From assembly GCF_001570485.1 (NCBI RefSeq), contig NZ_BCTA01000021.1, forward strand, positions 124,001 to 188,000: a stretch of 64,000 nt of DNA. The letters are read 5' to 3'. The notes under the pieces were generated by a model. That model had not been told where the DNA came from. It ran no database searches and saw only the letters and a program-made list of their open reading frames with translations. The translations under genes and the position numbers were made by a program. This document shows, piece after piece, positions 1-8,703 of the stretch. The stretch is from Mycolicibacterium novocastrense. Its GTDB lineage: Bacteria > Actinomycetota > Actinomycetes > Mycobacteriales > Mycobacteriaceae. Positions within the stretch are counted from its first letter, which is position 1. Every line of letters starts with the position of its first letter.

Positions 1-300
1 CTCGTCGTCGCCGTACTGGACCTTGACCACCGAACCGGGCAGCGCGACACCTGACTGCTTGGGCGCCTCGCCGACCTTGGCGTTGTTGAGCAGTTCCTGT
101 AGCTGGCGGATCCGGGCCTCCTGCTGGCCCTGCTCCTCGCGGGCGGCGTGGTAGCCGCCGTTCTCGCGGAGGTCGCCCTCTTCACGACGGTCGTTGATCT
201 CGGCGGCGATGACGGGCCGGTTGGCGATCAGCTGGTCGAGCTCCGCCTTCAACCGGTCGAATGCCTCCTGGGTGAGCCAGGTGACCTGCGTATCGGTCAT
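1..300 (-). CDS. greA: Transcription elongation factor GreA (C-terminus beyond window)
   Basis: The first 100 residues are present, starting at the ATG at 300; the rest runs off the left edge. GreA enters the RNA polymerase secondary channel and stimulates cleavage of backtracked transcripts. The visible part is the N-terminal antiparallel coiled coil, with the conserved tip segment [18 protein letters not shown] that carries the acidic residues acting at the polymerase active site. The neighbour upstream on the same strand is a DUF4307 gene, the order seen for M. tuberculosis Rv1080c-Rv1081c. A strong hairpin lies in the leader (389-443). Confidence 0.95.
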   Translation of the reverse strand, partial: MTDTQVTWLTQEAFDRLKAELDQLIANRPVIAAEINDRREEGDLRENGGYHAAREEQGQQEARIRQLQELLNNAKVGEAPKQSGVALPGSVVKVQYGDDE

Positions 301-388
301 ATCGTCGCGCTCCTGTCTATCTGGGTCTCGCGGGCGTTCTCGCGCTCTTCTCGCGTAAGACGTCTCGTGGTACGGCGCTGGGGCTTGA

Positions 389-443
389 CGTGTATTGCCG
401 CGGTCAGCGTGCTCGATCACAGCACCAAATGCAGCAATACACG
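389..443 (-). promoter_or_regulatory. Long hairpin in the greA upstream region
   Basis: A 9-bp perfect inverted repeat, CGTGTATTG (389-397) and CAATACACG (435-443), extends inward by one further base pair and, past a mismatch, two more. It sits 89-143 nt before the greA start and about 105 nt beyond the end of the upstream minus-strand gene. It could terminate that gene or attenuate greA. The rest of the 301-547 gap shows no gene. Confidence 0.5.
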
Positions 444-547
444 GCTCCAGCAGGAACCGTGTACCCGACCATGGTAGCACCGCAAAGCGGCGTGATTTTC
501 ACGAATTCGCAGTTCGGCGTTTGCCGCACCGACGAATCAATGTGATT

Positions 548-970
548 TCAAGGAATCGTCAGGTACGGCGGCACGTCGGTTCCGCATCCGTAAATATCCC
601 CGATCACGGGCTGGCGGGTCGCTTTGACCGGGGCGGTCACCTGCACGGTCTGTTGTGACGACGGAGGCACCAGCACCTCCCTACGGCCGGTCTCGGCGCC
701 GTCGATGGAGCGGGCCCGCACGATGCAGACAACCGGCTGCGACGGGTCCTCGCGGGTGACGCTGATCGTCACCGACACCGTCTCGTCGTCGATCAGTTCG
801 TAGGCGCCCAACTCGCCGGTCACGGGCTCGCTCTCGAACCGCCCGAACGCCACCACGGCGACCGTCACCCCCACCGCCAGAGCGAGCAACGTGAACGCGA
901 CGGCGAGCCAACGGCGGCGGCCCACGTGCGGCCGCTGGCGGCCATAGCGTGCGGCGGGGCGTTCGATCAT
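548..970 (-). CDS. DUF4307 family single-pass membrane protein
   Basis: A 140-residue protein with a basic cytoplasmic N-terminus (about residues 1-20), one transmembrane helix near residues 21-45 (LAVAFTLLALAVGVTVAVVA) and an extracytoplasmic domain of about 95 residues. Two cysteines (in VVCIVRA and YGCGTD) could form a disulfide outside the cell. It matches the Rv1081c position between greA and mca. Function is unknown in the family. It is transcribed divergently from mca and lies upstream of greA. Confidence 0.8.
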   Translation of the reverse strand: MIERPAARYGRQRPHVGRRRWLAVAFTLLALAVGVTVAVVAFGRFESEPVTGELGAYELIDDETVSVTISVTREDPSQPVVCIVRARSIDGAETGRREVLVPPSSQQTVQVTAPVKATRQPVIGDIYGCGTDVPPYLTIP

Positions 971-1034
971 CTAGTTTTCTAAGGCTCTCGGTCAGATGGA
1001 TCTACAGAACTGGAACTATAGGGACTATCGAAAG

Positions 1035-1062
1035 GTCTCCGCGGGTTGATATCGCCGGAGAC
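1035..1062. promoter_or_regulatory. Inverted repeat upstream of mca
   Basis: GTCTCC-GCG and CGC-c-GGAGAC form a stem with one bulged base in the 118-bp divergent spacer, ending 26 nt before the mca start. It could be an operator or an RNA hairpin; no regulator can be named. Confidence 0.3.
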
Positions 1063-1088
1063 GACAGCGCGATGATAGGCAGAGCAGG

Positions 1089-1958
1089 TTGAGCGAACTG
1101 CGGTTGATGGCGGTGCACGCCCACCCGGACGACGAGTCCAGCAAGGGTGCCGCCACGATGGCTCGGTACGTGGACGAGGGTGTCCGCGTGCTCGTGGTGA
1201 CTCTCACCGGCGGCGAGCGCGGCGACATTCTCAACCCGGCCATGGACCTGCCCGAGGTGCATGGCCGGATGGCCGAGATCCGCCGCGACGAGATGGCCAA
1301 GGCCGCCGAGATCCTCGGCGTCGAGCACCGCTGGCTCGGCTTCGTCGACTCGGGCCTGCCCGAAGGCGACCCGCTTCCGCCGCTGCCCGAAGGCTGCCTC
1401 GGCGTGGTGCCGCTCGAGCAACCGGTCGAGGCCCTGGTGCGCGTCGTGCGCGAGTTCCGGCCACACGTGATGACCACCTACGACGAGAACGGCGGCTACC
1501 CGCATCCGGACCACATCAGATGCCACCAGGTGTCGATGGGTGCCTACGAGGCGGCCGGTGACCACCGCCTGTTCCCCGACGCCGGCGAGCCGTGGGACGT
1601 CCAGAAGCTGTACTACACCCACGGCTTCGTGCGGCAGCGGATGCAGCTGTTGCAGGAGGAGTTCGCCAAGCACGGCGAGGTAGGCCCGTTCGAAAAGTGG
1701 CTCAAGCACTGGGATCCGGAGCACGACATCTTCGCCAAGCGCGTCACCACCCGCGTCGAGTGCGCCAAGTATTTCGCCCTGCGCGACGACGCGCTGCGCG
1801 CGCACGCCACCCAGATCGACCCCAACGGGGACTTCTTCCGCGCCCCGATCGAATGGCAGCAACGGCTTTGGCCCACCGAGGAGTTCGAGTTGGCCCGCTC
1901 GCGCGTACCCGTATCGCTTCCTGAGGACGACCTCTTCGCTGGGATCGAGGGCCGATGA
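1089..1958 (+). CDS. mca: Mycothiol S-conjugate amidase
   Basis: A zinc-dependent amidase of the PIG-L/LmbE family that hydrolyses mycothiol S-conjugates to a mercapturic acid and glucosaminyl-inositol, detoxifying electrophiles and drugs. At 289 residues it matches M. tuberculosis Mca (Rv1082). The zinc motif AHPDDE is near residue 12, and the second metal region is [12 protein letters not shown] near residue 137. The start is TTG, giving [15 protein letters not shown], the same beginning as the homologue. It overlaps the next small gene by 4 nt (ATGA), so the two are probably translationally coupled. Confidence 0.93.
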   Translation: MSELRLMAVHAHPDDESSKGAATMARYVDEGVRVLVVTLTGGERGDILNPAMDLPEVHGRMAEIRRDEMAKAAEILGVEHRWLGFVDSGLPEGDPLPPLPEGCLGVVPLEQPVEALVRVVREFRPHVMTTYDENGGYPHPDHIRCHQVSMGAYEAAGDHRLFPDAGEPWDVQKLYYTHGFVRQRMQLLQEEFAKHGEVGPFEKWLKHWDPEHDIFAKRVTTRVECAKYFALRDDALRAHATQIDPNGDFFRAPIEWQQRLWPTEEFELARSRVPVSLPEDDLFAGIEGR

Positions 1959-2239
1959 ACCTCCTGCTCGCCGTCGACCTGCTGGCCCAGAATCCGCCCC
2001 GGGACACCGGACCGGACTTCGGCAAGGCCAGCCCGCTCGGACTGCTGATCGTGGTGCTGCTGCTGATCGGCACATTCCTGCTGGTCCGGTCGATGAACCG
2101 GCAGCTGCGAAAGGTGCCGAAGTCGTTCGACCCGCCGGATTCGGACTCCGAGCAGACCACCGAGCCGCCCGACGAGCCCCGGGCGCCGATCGAATCCGAC
2201 CCGCCGCCCGACGGGACGAAACGTGAGCCCGGGGGCTAA
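1955..2239 (+). CDS. Small single-pass membrane protein (Rv1083-like)
   Basis: A 94-residue protein with an extracytoplasmic N-terminus, a strong hydrophobic helix at about residues 29-46 ([17 protein letters not shown]) and a charged, proline-rich cytoplasmic tail. It overlaps mca by 4 nt and the next gene by 17 nt, and the trio keeps the Rv1082-1083-1084 order. No catalytic motif is visible. The tight coupling to mca suggests co-expression, not a proven shared pathway. Confidence 0.75.
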   Translation: MNLLLAVDLLAQNPPRDTGPDFGKASPLGLLIVVLLLIGTFLLVRSMNRQLRKVPKSFDPPDSDSEQTTEPPDEPRAPIESDPPPDGTKREPGG

Positions 2240-4235
2240 CACGCTCTCGCGGGCCGCCAGCCCGTACCTGCGTCAGCACGCCGACAACCCGGTGCACTGG
2301 CGCGAATGGACGCCGGAGGCGCTGGCCGAGGCGGCCGACCGCGACGTGCCGATCCTGCTCTCGATCGGCTACGCGGCTTGCCACTGGTGCCACGTCATGG
2401 CTCACGAGTCGTTCGACGACGCCGAAGTGGCCGCCGCGGCGAACTCCGGCTTCGTCTGCATCAAGGTCGACCGTGAGGAGCGGCCCGACCTCGATGCGGT
2501 GTACATGAACGCGACCGTTGCGCTCACCGGGCAGGGCGGTTGGCCGATGACCTGCTTCCTCACCCCGGACGGCAGGCCGTTCTTCTGCGGGACGTACTAC
2601 CCGAAGCCGACCTTCCTGCAACTGCTGGCCGCGGTCACCGACACCTGGCGCAACCGCCGCGGCGAGGTCGAGGAGGCGTCCGACAAGATCACCGAGGAAC
2701 TTCGGTCGATGGCTTCCGGTCTGCCCGGTGGGGGACCGCCCCTGCAACCGGCGTTGTGCGATCACGCCGTCGCCGCCGTGCTGCAGGACGAGGACGTCAC
2801 CCGCGGTGGTTTCGCCGCCAATCCCGCTGGCGCGCCCAAGTTCCCGCCATCGGCGTTGCTCGAAGGACTGCTGCGTAACCACGAGCGCACCGGTGACATC
2901 ATGCCCATGGAAAGCGTCGAGCGGACGTGTACGGCGATGGCCCGCGGCGGTATCTATGACCAGTTGGCGGGGGGCTTCGCCCGCTACAGCGTCGACGCCG
3001 CCTGGGTGGTTCCGCACTTCGAGAAGATGTTGTACGACAACGCCCTGCTGTTGCGGGCGTACGCGCACTGGGCGCGGCGTACCGCAACTCCCCTGGCGCA
3101 CAAGGTCGCTGCCGAGACGGCCGCGTTCATGATCGACGAACTCGGCGCCGACGGTATGTTCACCTCGTCGCTGGACGCCGATGCGGACGGCGTGGAGGGG
3201 CTGACCTACGTGTTCACCCCCGGGCAACTGCGCGAGTTCCTCGGTGAGGACGACGGCCGTTGGGCCGCAGAGCTTTTCGCGGTGACCGAGGGAGGCACGT
3301 TCGAACAGGGTGCCTCGGTGCTGCAGCTTCCGCGCGACCCCGACGACCCGGAACGGTTCGCCAGGGTGCGGGCGGCGCTGCTGGCGGCCCGGCTCACCCG
3401 CCCCCAACCCGGCCGCGACGACAAGGTCGTCACCGCATGGAACGGGCTGGCGATCACCGCGCTGGCCGAAGCCGCCGTCGCGCTCGACCGGCCCGAATTG
3501 CTCGATGCCGCAACGCAATGTGCCCGCGCGATATGGGAGCTGCACATGGTTGACGGCAGACTGCGGCGAGCGAGCCTCGGCGGTTCGGTGGGCGGGAGCG
3601 CCGCGATACTCGAAGACCACGGCGCGCTGGCCACCGGTCTGCTGACCGTTCACCAGATGACGGGTGAAACGGTCTGGTTGGAGGCTGCGCTGATGCTGCT
3701 CGACATCGCGCTCGAGCACTTCGCCGACCCGGACCGGCCCGGCAGGTGGTTCGACACCGCCGACGACGCCGAGACGTTGATGGTGCGGCCGGCCGATCCG
3801 CTCGACGGTGCGACGCCGTCGGGAGCGTCGTTGATCGCCGAGGCGCTGCTCACCGCGGCGCATCTCGCCCCGGCCGAACGGGCCGATCGCTATGCCGCGG
3901 CAGCCGACGCCACGCTCGCGGCGGCCACGCCCATCCTGGCCCGGTTGACGCGCTCGGGTGGGCACTGGCTCGCGGTCGCGGAGGCAGCCGTGGGCGGACC
4001 GATCCAGATCGCGGTCGCGTGCGACCCCGCTCGCTCAGAACTGCTGGCGGTCGCGCGTCGGCTCGCTCCGGGCGGGGCGGTCGTCGTGGGCGGCGCGGTG
4101 AATTCGTCGGAGCTGCTGATCGACCGCGACCGGGTCGGCGGTGCCGACGCCGCCTACGTGTGCCGCGGCAGAACGTGCGACCTACCGGTCACCACGGCAC
4201 CGGAACTCGCTGCCGCCCTGGGCTCGTCCGTGTAG
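2223..4235 (+). CDS. DUF255 thioredoxin-domain protein (YyaL/Rv1084 family)
   Basis: A 670-residue protein starting with GTG. The N-terminal thioredoxin-like domain carries a CxxC site, C53-H-W-C56, in the family segment YAACHWCHVM. The rest resembles the six-hairpin glycosidase-like (alpha/alpha toroid) portion of the YyaL/spermatogenesis-associated-20 family. Conserved family sequence NPVHW lies near residues 22-26. The biochemical role is not established. The start overlaps the preceding small membrane gene by 17 nt, consistent with one transcript from mca. Confidence 0.85.
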   Translation: MSPGANTLSRAASPYLRQHADNPVHWREWTPEALAEAADRDVPILLSIGYAACHWCHVMAHESFDDAEVAAAANSGFVCIKVDREERPDLDAVYMNATVALTGQGGWPMTCFLTPDGRPFFCGTYYPKPTFLQLLAAVTDTWRNRRGEVEEASDKITEELRSMASGLPGGGPPLQPALCDHAVAAVLQDEDVTRGGFAANPAGAPKFPPSALLEGLLRNHERTGDIMPMESVERTCTAMARGGIYDQLAGGFARYSVDAAWVVPHFEKMLYDNALLLRAYAHWARRTATPLAHKVAAETAAFMIDELGADGMFTSSLDADADGVEGLTYVFTPGQLREFLGEDDGRWAAELFAVTEGGTFEQGASVLQLPRDPDDPERFARVRAALLAARLTRPQPGRDDKVVTAWNGLAITALAEAAVALDRPELLDAATQCARAIWELHMVDGRLRRASLGGSVGGSAAILEDHGALATGLLTVHQMTGETVWLEAALMLLDIALEHFADPDRPGRWFDTADDAETLMVRPADPLDGATPSGASLIAEALLTAAHLAPAERADRYAAAADATLAAATPILARLTRSGGHWLAVAEAAVGGPIQIAVACDPARSELLAVARRLAPGGAVVVGGAVNSSELLIDRDRVGGADAAYVCRGRTCDLPVTTAPELAAALGSSV

Positions 4236-4238
4236 CGT
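4233..4238 (+). promoter_or_regulatory. Putative -10 element (TAGCGT) for a leaderless gene
   Basis: TAGCGT fits TAnnnT and ends 7 nt before the ATG at 4246, the spacing of mycobacterial leaderless promoters. It overlaps the stop codon of the previous gene. Confidence 0.4.
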
Positions 4239-4245
4239 TCGGCGC

Positions 4246-4617
4246 ATGCCGACGCCGGAAGACAACGCCAAGACCGTCACCCGTTATCTCGAACTGGCCG
4301 CGCAGGGCAAGGCCGACGACATCGTCGAGCTGTACGCCGACGACGGCACCGTCGAGGATCCGGTCGGCGGCGAGGTGCACATCGGCCGCAAGGCGATCCG
4401 CGGCTTCTACGACGCGCTTCCGACGATGGGCGCCCAGGCCGACGTCGTCACGCTGCGGGCGCTGGGCAACGAGGTGGCGTTCTTCTGGTCGCTGACGATC
4501 GACCTCGGCGAGAACAAGATGCGCATCGAGATCATCAGCGTGATGACCTTCAACGAGGAGGGCAAGATCGCGTCGATGAAGGCCTACTGGACCCCGGAGA
4601 ACGTCACCCAACTCTAG
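4246..4617 (+). CDS. NTF2/SnoaL-like (steroid delta-isomerase-type fold) protein
   Basis: A 123-residue cone-fold protein. The early segment YLELAAQGKADDIVELYADD and the later DPVGGE and GRKAIRGFYDAL are typical of SnoaL-like/ketosteroid-isomerase relatives, which bind small hydrophobic ligands or isomerise steroids. I infer the fold, not a substrate. An ATG 35 codons further upstream exists in frame, but 4246 is chosen because family members begin near the first helix and a leaderless -10 precedes it. Confidence 0.8.
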   Translation: MPTPEDNAKTVTRYLELAAQGKADDIVELYADDGTVEDPVGGEVHIGRKAIRGFYDALPTMGAQADVVTLRALGNEVAFFWSLTIDLGENKMRIEIISVMTFNEEGKIASMKAYWTPENVTQL

Positions 4618-4675
4618 CGAGCGACCGCCGAATGCCACGTGTCGGCGGCGTGTACTGCGCAGACACGGTCGCTCG
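4618..4675. terminator. Convergent-gene hairpin with 10-bp arms
   Basis: CGAGCGACCG (4618-4627) and CGGTCGCTCG (4666-4675) are perfect complements. They fill the gap between two convergent genes immediately after the stop codon. There is no U-tract, but position and strength suggest a bidirectional terminator. Confidence 0.6.
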
Positions 4676-4687
4676 CGGAGTGGGGGG

Positions 4688-5428
4688 CTAGAAGACGGCG
4701 AACCACATCGCGATGTAGTGGCAGATCGCCGCCACCGCGGTGCACGCGTGGAAGAACTCGTGGTGGCCGAACACGGTCGGCCAGGGGTTGGGCCATTTGA
4801 GCGCGTAGAGCACGCCGCCGATGCTGTAGAGCGCGCCACCGACGATCAGCAGCACCAGCGCGGCCACGCCCGCACCGTGCGTGATCGGTCCGACGAACCA
4901 CGCCGCCACCCAGCCGAGCAGGATGTAGAGCGGCACGCCCACCCACCGCGGCGCCGATGGCCAGAAGCACTTGAGCAGCACACCGGCGATCGCCCCGCCC
5001 CACACGATCCAGAACAGCACCATGCCGTCGGTCTGCGGCAGCGCGAGCAGGGCGAACGGGGTATAGCTGCCGGCGATGAACACGAAGATCATCGAGTGGT
5101 CGAGGCGCTTCATCCACTTGCGTGCGGTGGGGGACTTCCAGTTGACCCGGTGGTACGCGCCGCTGACGGCGAACATCGCCACGATGGTGAGCGTGTAGAT
5201 CAGCGTCGCGACGCCCGCGCGGGTGGACTGCACCGACCACGACACCGACACCAGCGTGGCGCCGCAGATGGCTGCGATCCCCGCTGCATAGACGTGGATC
5301 CACCCCCGCGCGCGCGGCTTGCCGATGAAATTGGCGAGACCGTCGACAACGGCTTCCGGGAAGTCCTCCGCGGTCTGCTGTGGGTCGCGGGATTCATCGG
5401 AGTCGGTGGTGTCGATGGATCGGGTCAT
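4688..5428 (-). CDS. Hemolysin III / TrhA family membrane protein
   Basis: A 246-residue seven-helix membrane protein of the PAQR-related hemolysin III (TrhA/YqfA) family, equivalent to Rv1085c. Family signatures are [28 protein letters not shown] and the C-terminal [16 protein letters not shown], whose histidines and aspartate make the presumed metal site. An upstream in-frame start exists (5509), but the ATG at 5428 has an excellent GGAGGTGAC ribosome binding site. The gene runs divergently from the prenyl synthase gene. Confidence 0.88.
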   Translation of the reverse strand: MTRSIDTTDSDESRDPQQTAEDFPEAVVDGLANFIGKPRARGWIHVYAAGIAAICGATLVSVSWSVQSTRAGVATLIYTLTIVAMFAVSGAYHRVNWKSPTARKWMKRLDHSMIFVFIAGSYTPFALLALPQTDGMVLFWIVWGGAIAGVLLKCFWPSAPRWVGVPLYILLGWVAAWFVGPITHGAGVAALVLLIVGGALYSIGGVLYALKWPNPWPTVFGHHEFFHACTAVAAICHYIAMWFAVF

Positions 5429-5469
5429 GTCACCTCCACTAATGCCATGGGGGTTTTCGAACCTCACAG

Positions 5470-5475
5470 TAGTCT
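5470..5475 (+). promoter_or_regulatory. Putative -10 element (TAGTCT) for the prenyl synthase gene
   Basis: TAGTCT fits TAnnnT and lies 8 nt before the GTG at 5484, consistent with leaderless transcription. Confidence 0.4.
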
Positions 5476-5483
5476 GGATCTTC

Positions 5484-6281
5484 GTGGAGCTCATTCCCCC
5501 GCGCCTCAAAGAGCCGGCCTATCGGCTGTATGAGATGCGGCTGCGCCAGGAGCTGGCTCGGTCCAAATCCCAACTGCCGCGCCATATTGCCGTTTTGTGC
5601 GACGGTAATCGCCGGTGGGCACGTGACCTTGGACACGACGACGTCAGCGTCGGGTACCGGATGGGCGCCCGCAAGATCGCCGACATGCTGCGCTGGTGTC
5701 AGGAAACCGGCATCGAGATGGCCACGGTGTATCTGCTGTCCACCGAGAATCTGCAGCGTGCCCCCGACGAACTGTCCCCGCTGATCGAGATCATCACCGA
5801 CGTCGTCGAGGAGATCTGCGCACCCGCCAACCATTGGAGTGTGCGTACGGTCGGGGATCTGGAGCTGATCGGCGAGGAGCCCGCGCGCCGGTTGCGTGAC
5901 GCTGTCGGATCGACGCGGTCGGAGGCTGCTGCCCAGACTTTCCATGTCAACCTCGCCGTGGGCTACGGCGGGCGCCAGGAGATCGTCGACGCCGTCCGCC
6001 AGCTGCTGAGCAAGGAACTGGCCAACGGAAGCACCGGTGAACAGCTGATCGAGGCCGTCACCATCGATGCGATCTCGGAGAATCTCTACACCTCTGGACA
6101 ACCGGACCCCGACCTGGTCATCCGCACCTCGGGCGAGCAGCGACTGTCGGGCTTTCTGCTGTGGCAGAGCGCGTATTCCGAGATGTGGTTCACCGACGCC
6201 TACTGGCCGGCGTTCCGGCGGGTCGACTTCCTGCGCGCGCTACGCGACTACACCGTGCGGCATCGCCGATACGGAATGTGA
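5484..6281 (+). CDS. (2Z,6E)-farnesyl diphosphate synthase (Rv1086-type cis-prenyltransferase)
   Basis: A 265-residue cis-prenyltransferase closely matching M. tuberculosis Rv1086, which condenses geranyl diphosphate with IPP to give Z,E-farnesyl diphosphate, an early step toward decaprenyl phosphate. The substrate-binding loop CDGNRRWA is near residue 38, and the C-terminal block [20 protein letters not shown] binds the pyrophosphate. The GTG start gives [11 protein letters not shown], aligning with the homologue's [11 protein letters not shown]. It is paired head-to-head with hemolysin III, as in Rv1085c-Rv1086. Confidence 0.9.
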   Translation: MELIPPRLKEPAYRLYEMRLRQELARSKSQLPRHIAVLCDGNRRWARDLGHDDVSVGYRMGARKIADMLRWCQETGIEMATVYLLSTENLQRAPDELSPLIEIITDVVEEICAPANHWSVRTVGDLELIGEEPARRLRDAVGSTRSEAAAQTFHVNLAVGYGGRQEIVDAVRQLLSKELANGSTGEQLIEAVTIDAISENLYTSGQPDPDLVIRTSGEQRLSGFLLWQSAYSEMWFTDAYWPAFRRVDFLRALRDYTVRHRRYGM

Positions 6282-6296
6282 TGCCACACTGAGAAC

Positions 6297-7649
6297 ATGG
6301 CTGCGCTGTCGGCGGTGGTCTTCGCGCTCAGCTGGTGGTTGGGGCTGTACCTGCTGGCCCGCGACCCCCGTAAGCCCGTGCTCGTGCTGGCCGCGACCGG
6401 GTTGACGAGTTTCGCGGCCGTCGTCGCGCTGGACGCGGTACGGACCGTCAGCGGCGCCGACGTGCTCAGCCGCATCGAGGTCTATCTCGTCGCCGTGCCG
6501 GGCATCGCGTGGTTCGCTGTGCTGCTCGAGCTGTCCCGGCCCCGTGACACCTGGCGCAGCCGCGCGGGGGAGTTCGGATTGGTCGCCGTGGTGGCCGCGG
6601 CCGCGTTCGTCGGCGCCGCGATGGCCGGAAGCGTCGACGGACCGCTGCGCCTGGGCCACTGGGTGATGTTCGCGGCGGTATCGCTCTCGTCGTTGGGCGC
6701 CATGGTCTACGCGGTGCTGCGCCGGTCGCAGCCGGGCCCGGTGGTCGGCTTCGTGGTCGTCGCGACGTTGTTCTTCGCATTGGGCAACGCGATCCTGATC
6801 ATCCCGCTGGGGTTGGTGCCGAGCTGGTTGGCGTTGGCGGGCACCGGGTTCGACGTCGCGCTGCTCGGGGTGGCCGTGGCGATCGGAGACGCGTTCGACG
6901 AGGGCCAGGCGTTGCGCGCCGACATGTTGCGCTCGTTCGCGGCGACGACGGTGGTGGCCGTGCTGTTCGGCGGCCAGGCGTTGATCGGGCTGGCGGTCAC
7001 CGGCCACGACACCGCGCTGACGGTGCTGCTGTTCACCAGCCTGGCAATCGCGATCGCGATCAACGTGCTCGCCGACCCGCTGGCCGGCGCGCTCGACCGG
7101 CTGGCGTTCTCGCGCTCGCCCGCCCTGCGTGCCGACCGCGCCGCACTGCGCAGCACCGAGGCGGCGCTGCCACTGCGCAAGGACAACCCGCTCGACGGCG
7201 TCGACGAGCAGACGTTCGCCCGCCTCACCCGTCGCGCGCTCGGGCACTACGGCGATCTGTCCAAGCTGATCGCCAGCCCGCTGACCAACCTGCCGATCAT
7301 CGACGAGCGGTTGGCGTCGCGCGGCGCCCCCGACCAGCCACTGGAGCGGGCGACCGAGCTCAAGGCGCTGCTGGCCGAGCGCATCGCCCGGCTCAAACCG
7401 CGCGACGGCGGCGAGTTCGGCACCACCGAGGAGTGGCGGCACTACAACTCGCTGTACTTCCCGTATGTGGTCGGGGTGCGCGCCTATGCGCAGAACGCCA
7501 CCGCCGCCGGCCTCGATCCCGTCGCCCGCCAGGCCTGGCACTGGTTTGTCACCGAGGTGCCGCAGCGGTCGCTGCACAATTGGCAGAACGCCGCCGCGCG
7601 GCTGATCGCCGCGGATCTGCGCGGCAACCTGGTGGCCGCCGGGGACTGA
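6297..7649 (+). CDS. Mycobacterial polytopic membrane protein of unknown function
   Basis: A 450-residue protein. About eight hydrophobic segments occupy residues 1-270, and a soluble C-terminal domain of about 170 residues follows, starting after LADPLAGALDRLAFSR. The C-terminal region includes LTNLPIIDERL, EEWRHYNSLYFPYVVGVR and FVTEVPQRSLHNWQNA. The arrangement recalls sensor proteins with membrane input domains, but no kinase, cyclase or GGDEF motif is present. It starts 15 nt after the prenyl synthase gene and may be co-transcribed. Function not recognised. Confidence 0.75.
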   Translation: MAALSAVVFALSWWLGLYLLARDPRKPVLVLAATGLTSFAAVVALDAVRTVSGADVLSRIEVYLVAVPGIAWFAVLLELSRPRDTWRSRAGEFGLVAVVAAAAFVGAAMAGSVDGPLRLGHWVMFAAVSLSSLGAMVYAVLRRSQPGPVVGFVVVATLFFALGNAILIIPLGLVPSWLALAGTGFDVALLGVAVAIGDAFDEGQALRADMLRSFAATTVVAVLFGGQALIGLAVTGHDTALTVLLFTSLAIAIAINVLADPLAGALDRLAFSRSPALRADRAALRSTEAALPLRKDNPLDGVDEQTFARLTRRALGHYGDLSKLIASPLTNLPIIDERLASRGAPDQPLERATELKALLAERIARLKPRDGGEFGTTEEWRHYNSLYFPYVVGVRAYAQNATAAGLDPVARQAWHWFVTEVPQRSLHNWQNAAARLIAADLRGNLVAAGD

Positions 7650-7770
7650 CGCCTGAGTGCCAGAACCCGGAGCGCTCGCGGGGAATTCAATGCGCTCGTG
7701 ACCTGCGGTTGGCAGTAGCTGGCAGCGTTCTGCGTCGATCTGGCAGCGGCATCTGAGCACTGTCGGTGAC

Positions 7771-8211
7771 ATGACCACCGCAACCACCCACCCGGTACCG
7801 GACACCGCCGGCGACGGCGATGTCGCAAGCGACTCCCTGCTGCGCGTCGCGCTGCGTGCCGACGCGACGCTGTGCGGGGCTCTCGGCTTGGTTATCGCGA
7901 TGGCCGCCGACGCGCTGTCGCGGGTGAGCGGTCTGTCCGCTACCAGTGAGTGGATCGGCGGAGCCGCACTCGTCGGCTACGGCGCCGCACTGTTCCTGGC
8001 GGCCGGGGCGCCTGATGTCCGCCGCGTCGGTACCGGCGTGCTGGTCGGCAACGTCGTCTTCGCGCTCGTCGTGGGCGTGGTGCTGGCGACCGGCTTGCTG
8101 CCGCTGACCGAAGCCGGCGTCGTGGGAATTGCCGGGTTCACCGCCATCACTCTCGCATTCGCCTACGCCCAGTACCTCGGGGTGCGTCGTCTGACGTCGA
8201 CCCCCTCATGA
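7771..8211 (+). CDS. Four-helix integral membrane protein (first of two paralogues)
   Basis: A 146-residue protein with a hydrophilic N-terminus of about 20 residues and four predicted helices. It shares the pattern LLRVALRADATLCGALGL and the closing YAQYLGVRRL with its downstream neighbour (LLRFAMRADAILTGLAGI; ELQYQGWRRI), so the two are tandem duplicates. No catalytic motif is visible. The 121-nt upstream gap holds nothing distinctive. Confidence 0.7.
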   Translation: MTTATTHPVPDTAGDGDVASDSLLRVALRADATLCGALGLVIAMAADALSRVSGLSATSEWIGGAALVGYGAALFLAAGAPDVRRVGTGVLVGNVVFALVVGVVLATGLLPLTEAGVVGIAGFTAITLAFAYAQYLGVRRLTSTPS

Positions 8212-8291
8212 CTGGTCCGGAGCCGCCGTCGTCAGAGGTTGCGGCGTCGGCTCCGGAACGGTCCCTCATCCCCACAAGAAAGGAATCCATC

Positions 8292-8699
8292 ATGACCGCA
8301 CTCTCCGAACGGCTGAACGAGTCGACGGACGCACTGCTGCGCTTTGCCATGCGCGCCGACGCGATCCTCACCGGCCTCGCTGGTATCGCGGCTCTTCCCC
8401 TCGCGGGTTGGCTGGCCGACACGTCGGGCACCACGATCACCTTCGAGTACGGAATGGCGGCGTTCTTCATCGCCTACGGCCTGGCGGTCCTGGGCCTCGC
8501 GGCGCTGCCGTCGCTGAAGACGGCGGGCATGGCGGTGATCGTCGCCAACGTCCTGTACGCCGTTGCGGCGGTAGTGCTCGTGATCTCGAATGTGTTCCCG
8601 CTCACCACGATCGGGGTGGTCCTGACACTCGCCACCGGTGTGTACACGCTGGCATTCGCCGAACTGCAGTACCAGGGCTGGCGCCGGATCAACCGGTAG
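8292..8699 (+). CDS. Four-helix integral membrane protein (second paralogue)
   Basis: A 135-residue protein with four hydrophobic helices, homologous along its length to the preceding gene. An in-frame ATG lies 84 nt upstream at 8208. The ATG at 8292 is preferred because AAGAAAGGA precedes it by about 7 nt and the paralogue alignment begins there. Function unknown; such small four-helix proteins are common in mycobacteria. It converges on coaA with a 4-nt gap. Confidence 0.72.
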   Translation: MTALSERLNESTDALLRFAMRADAILTGLAGIAALPLAGWLADTSGTTITFEYGMAAFFIAYGLAVLGLAALPSLKTAGMAVIVANVLYAVAAVVLVISNVFPLTTIGVVLTLATGVYTLAFAELQYQGWRRINR

Positions 8700-8703
8700 C
8701 CGA

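Noticed and set aside
1002..3965. A 987-codon minus-strand open frame across mca and the DUF255 gene
   Set aside because: It is antisense to two well-supported genes, its product is arginine/histidine/glycine-rich low-complexity sequence with no family resemblance, and long antisense frames are expected at this GC content.
6240..7805. A 521-codon minus-strand open frame opposite the 450-residue membrane protein
   Set aside because: The composition (Arg/Gln/His-rich) is typical of antisense shadows, whereas the plus strand gives clean transmembrane helices.
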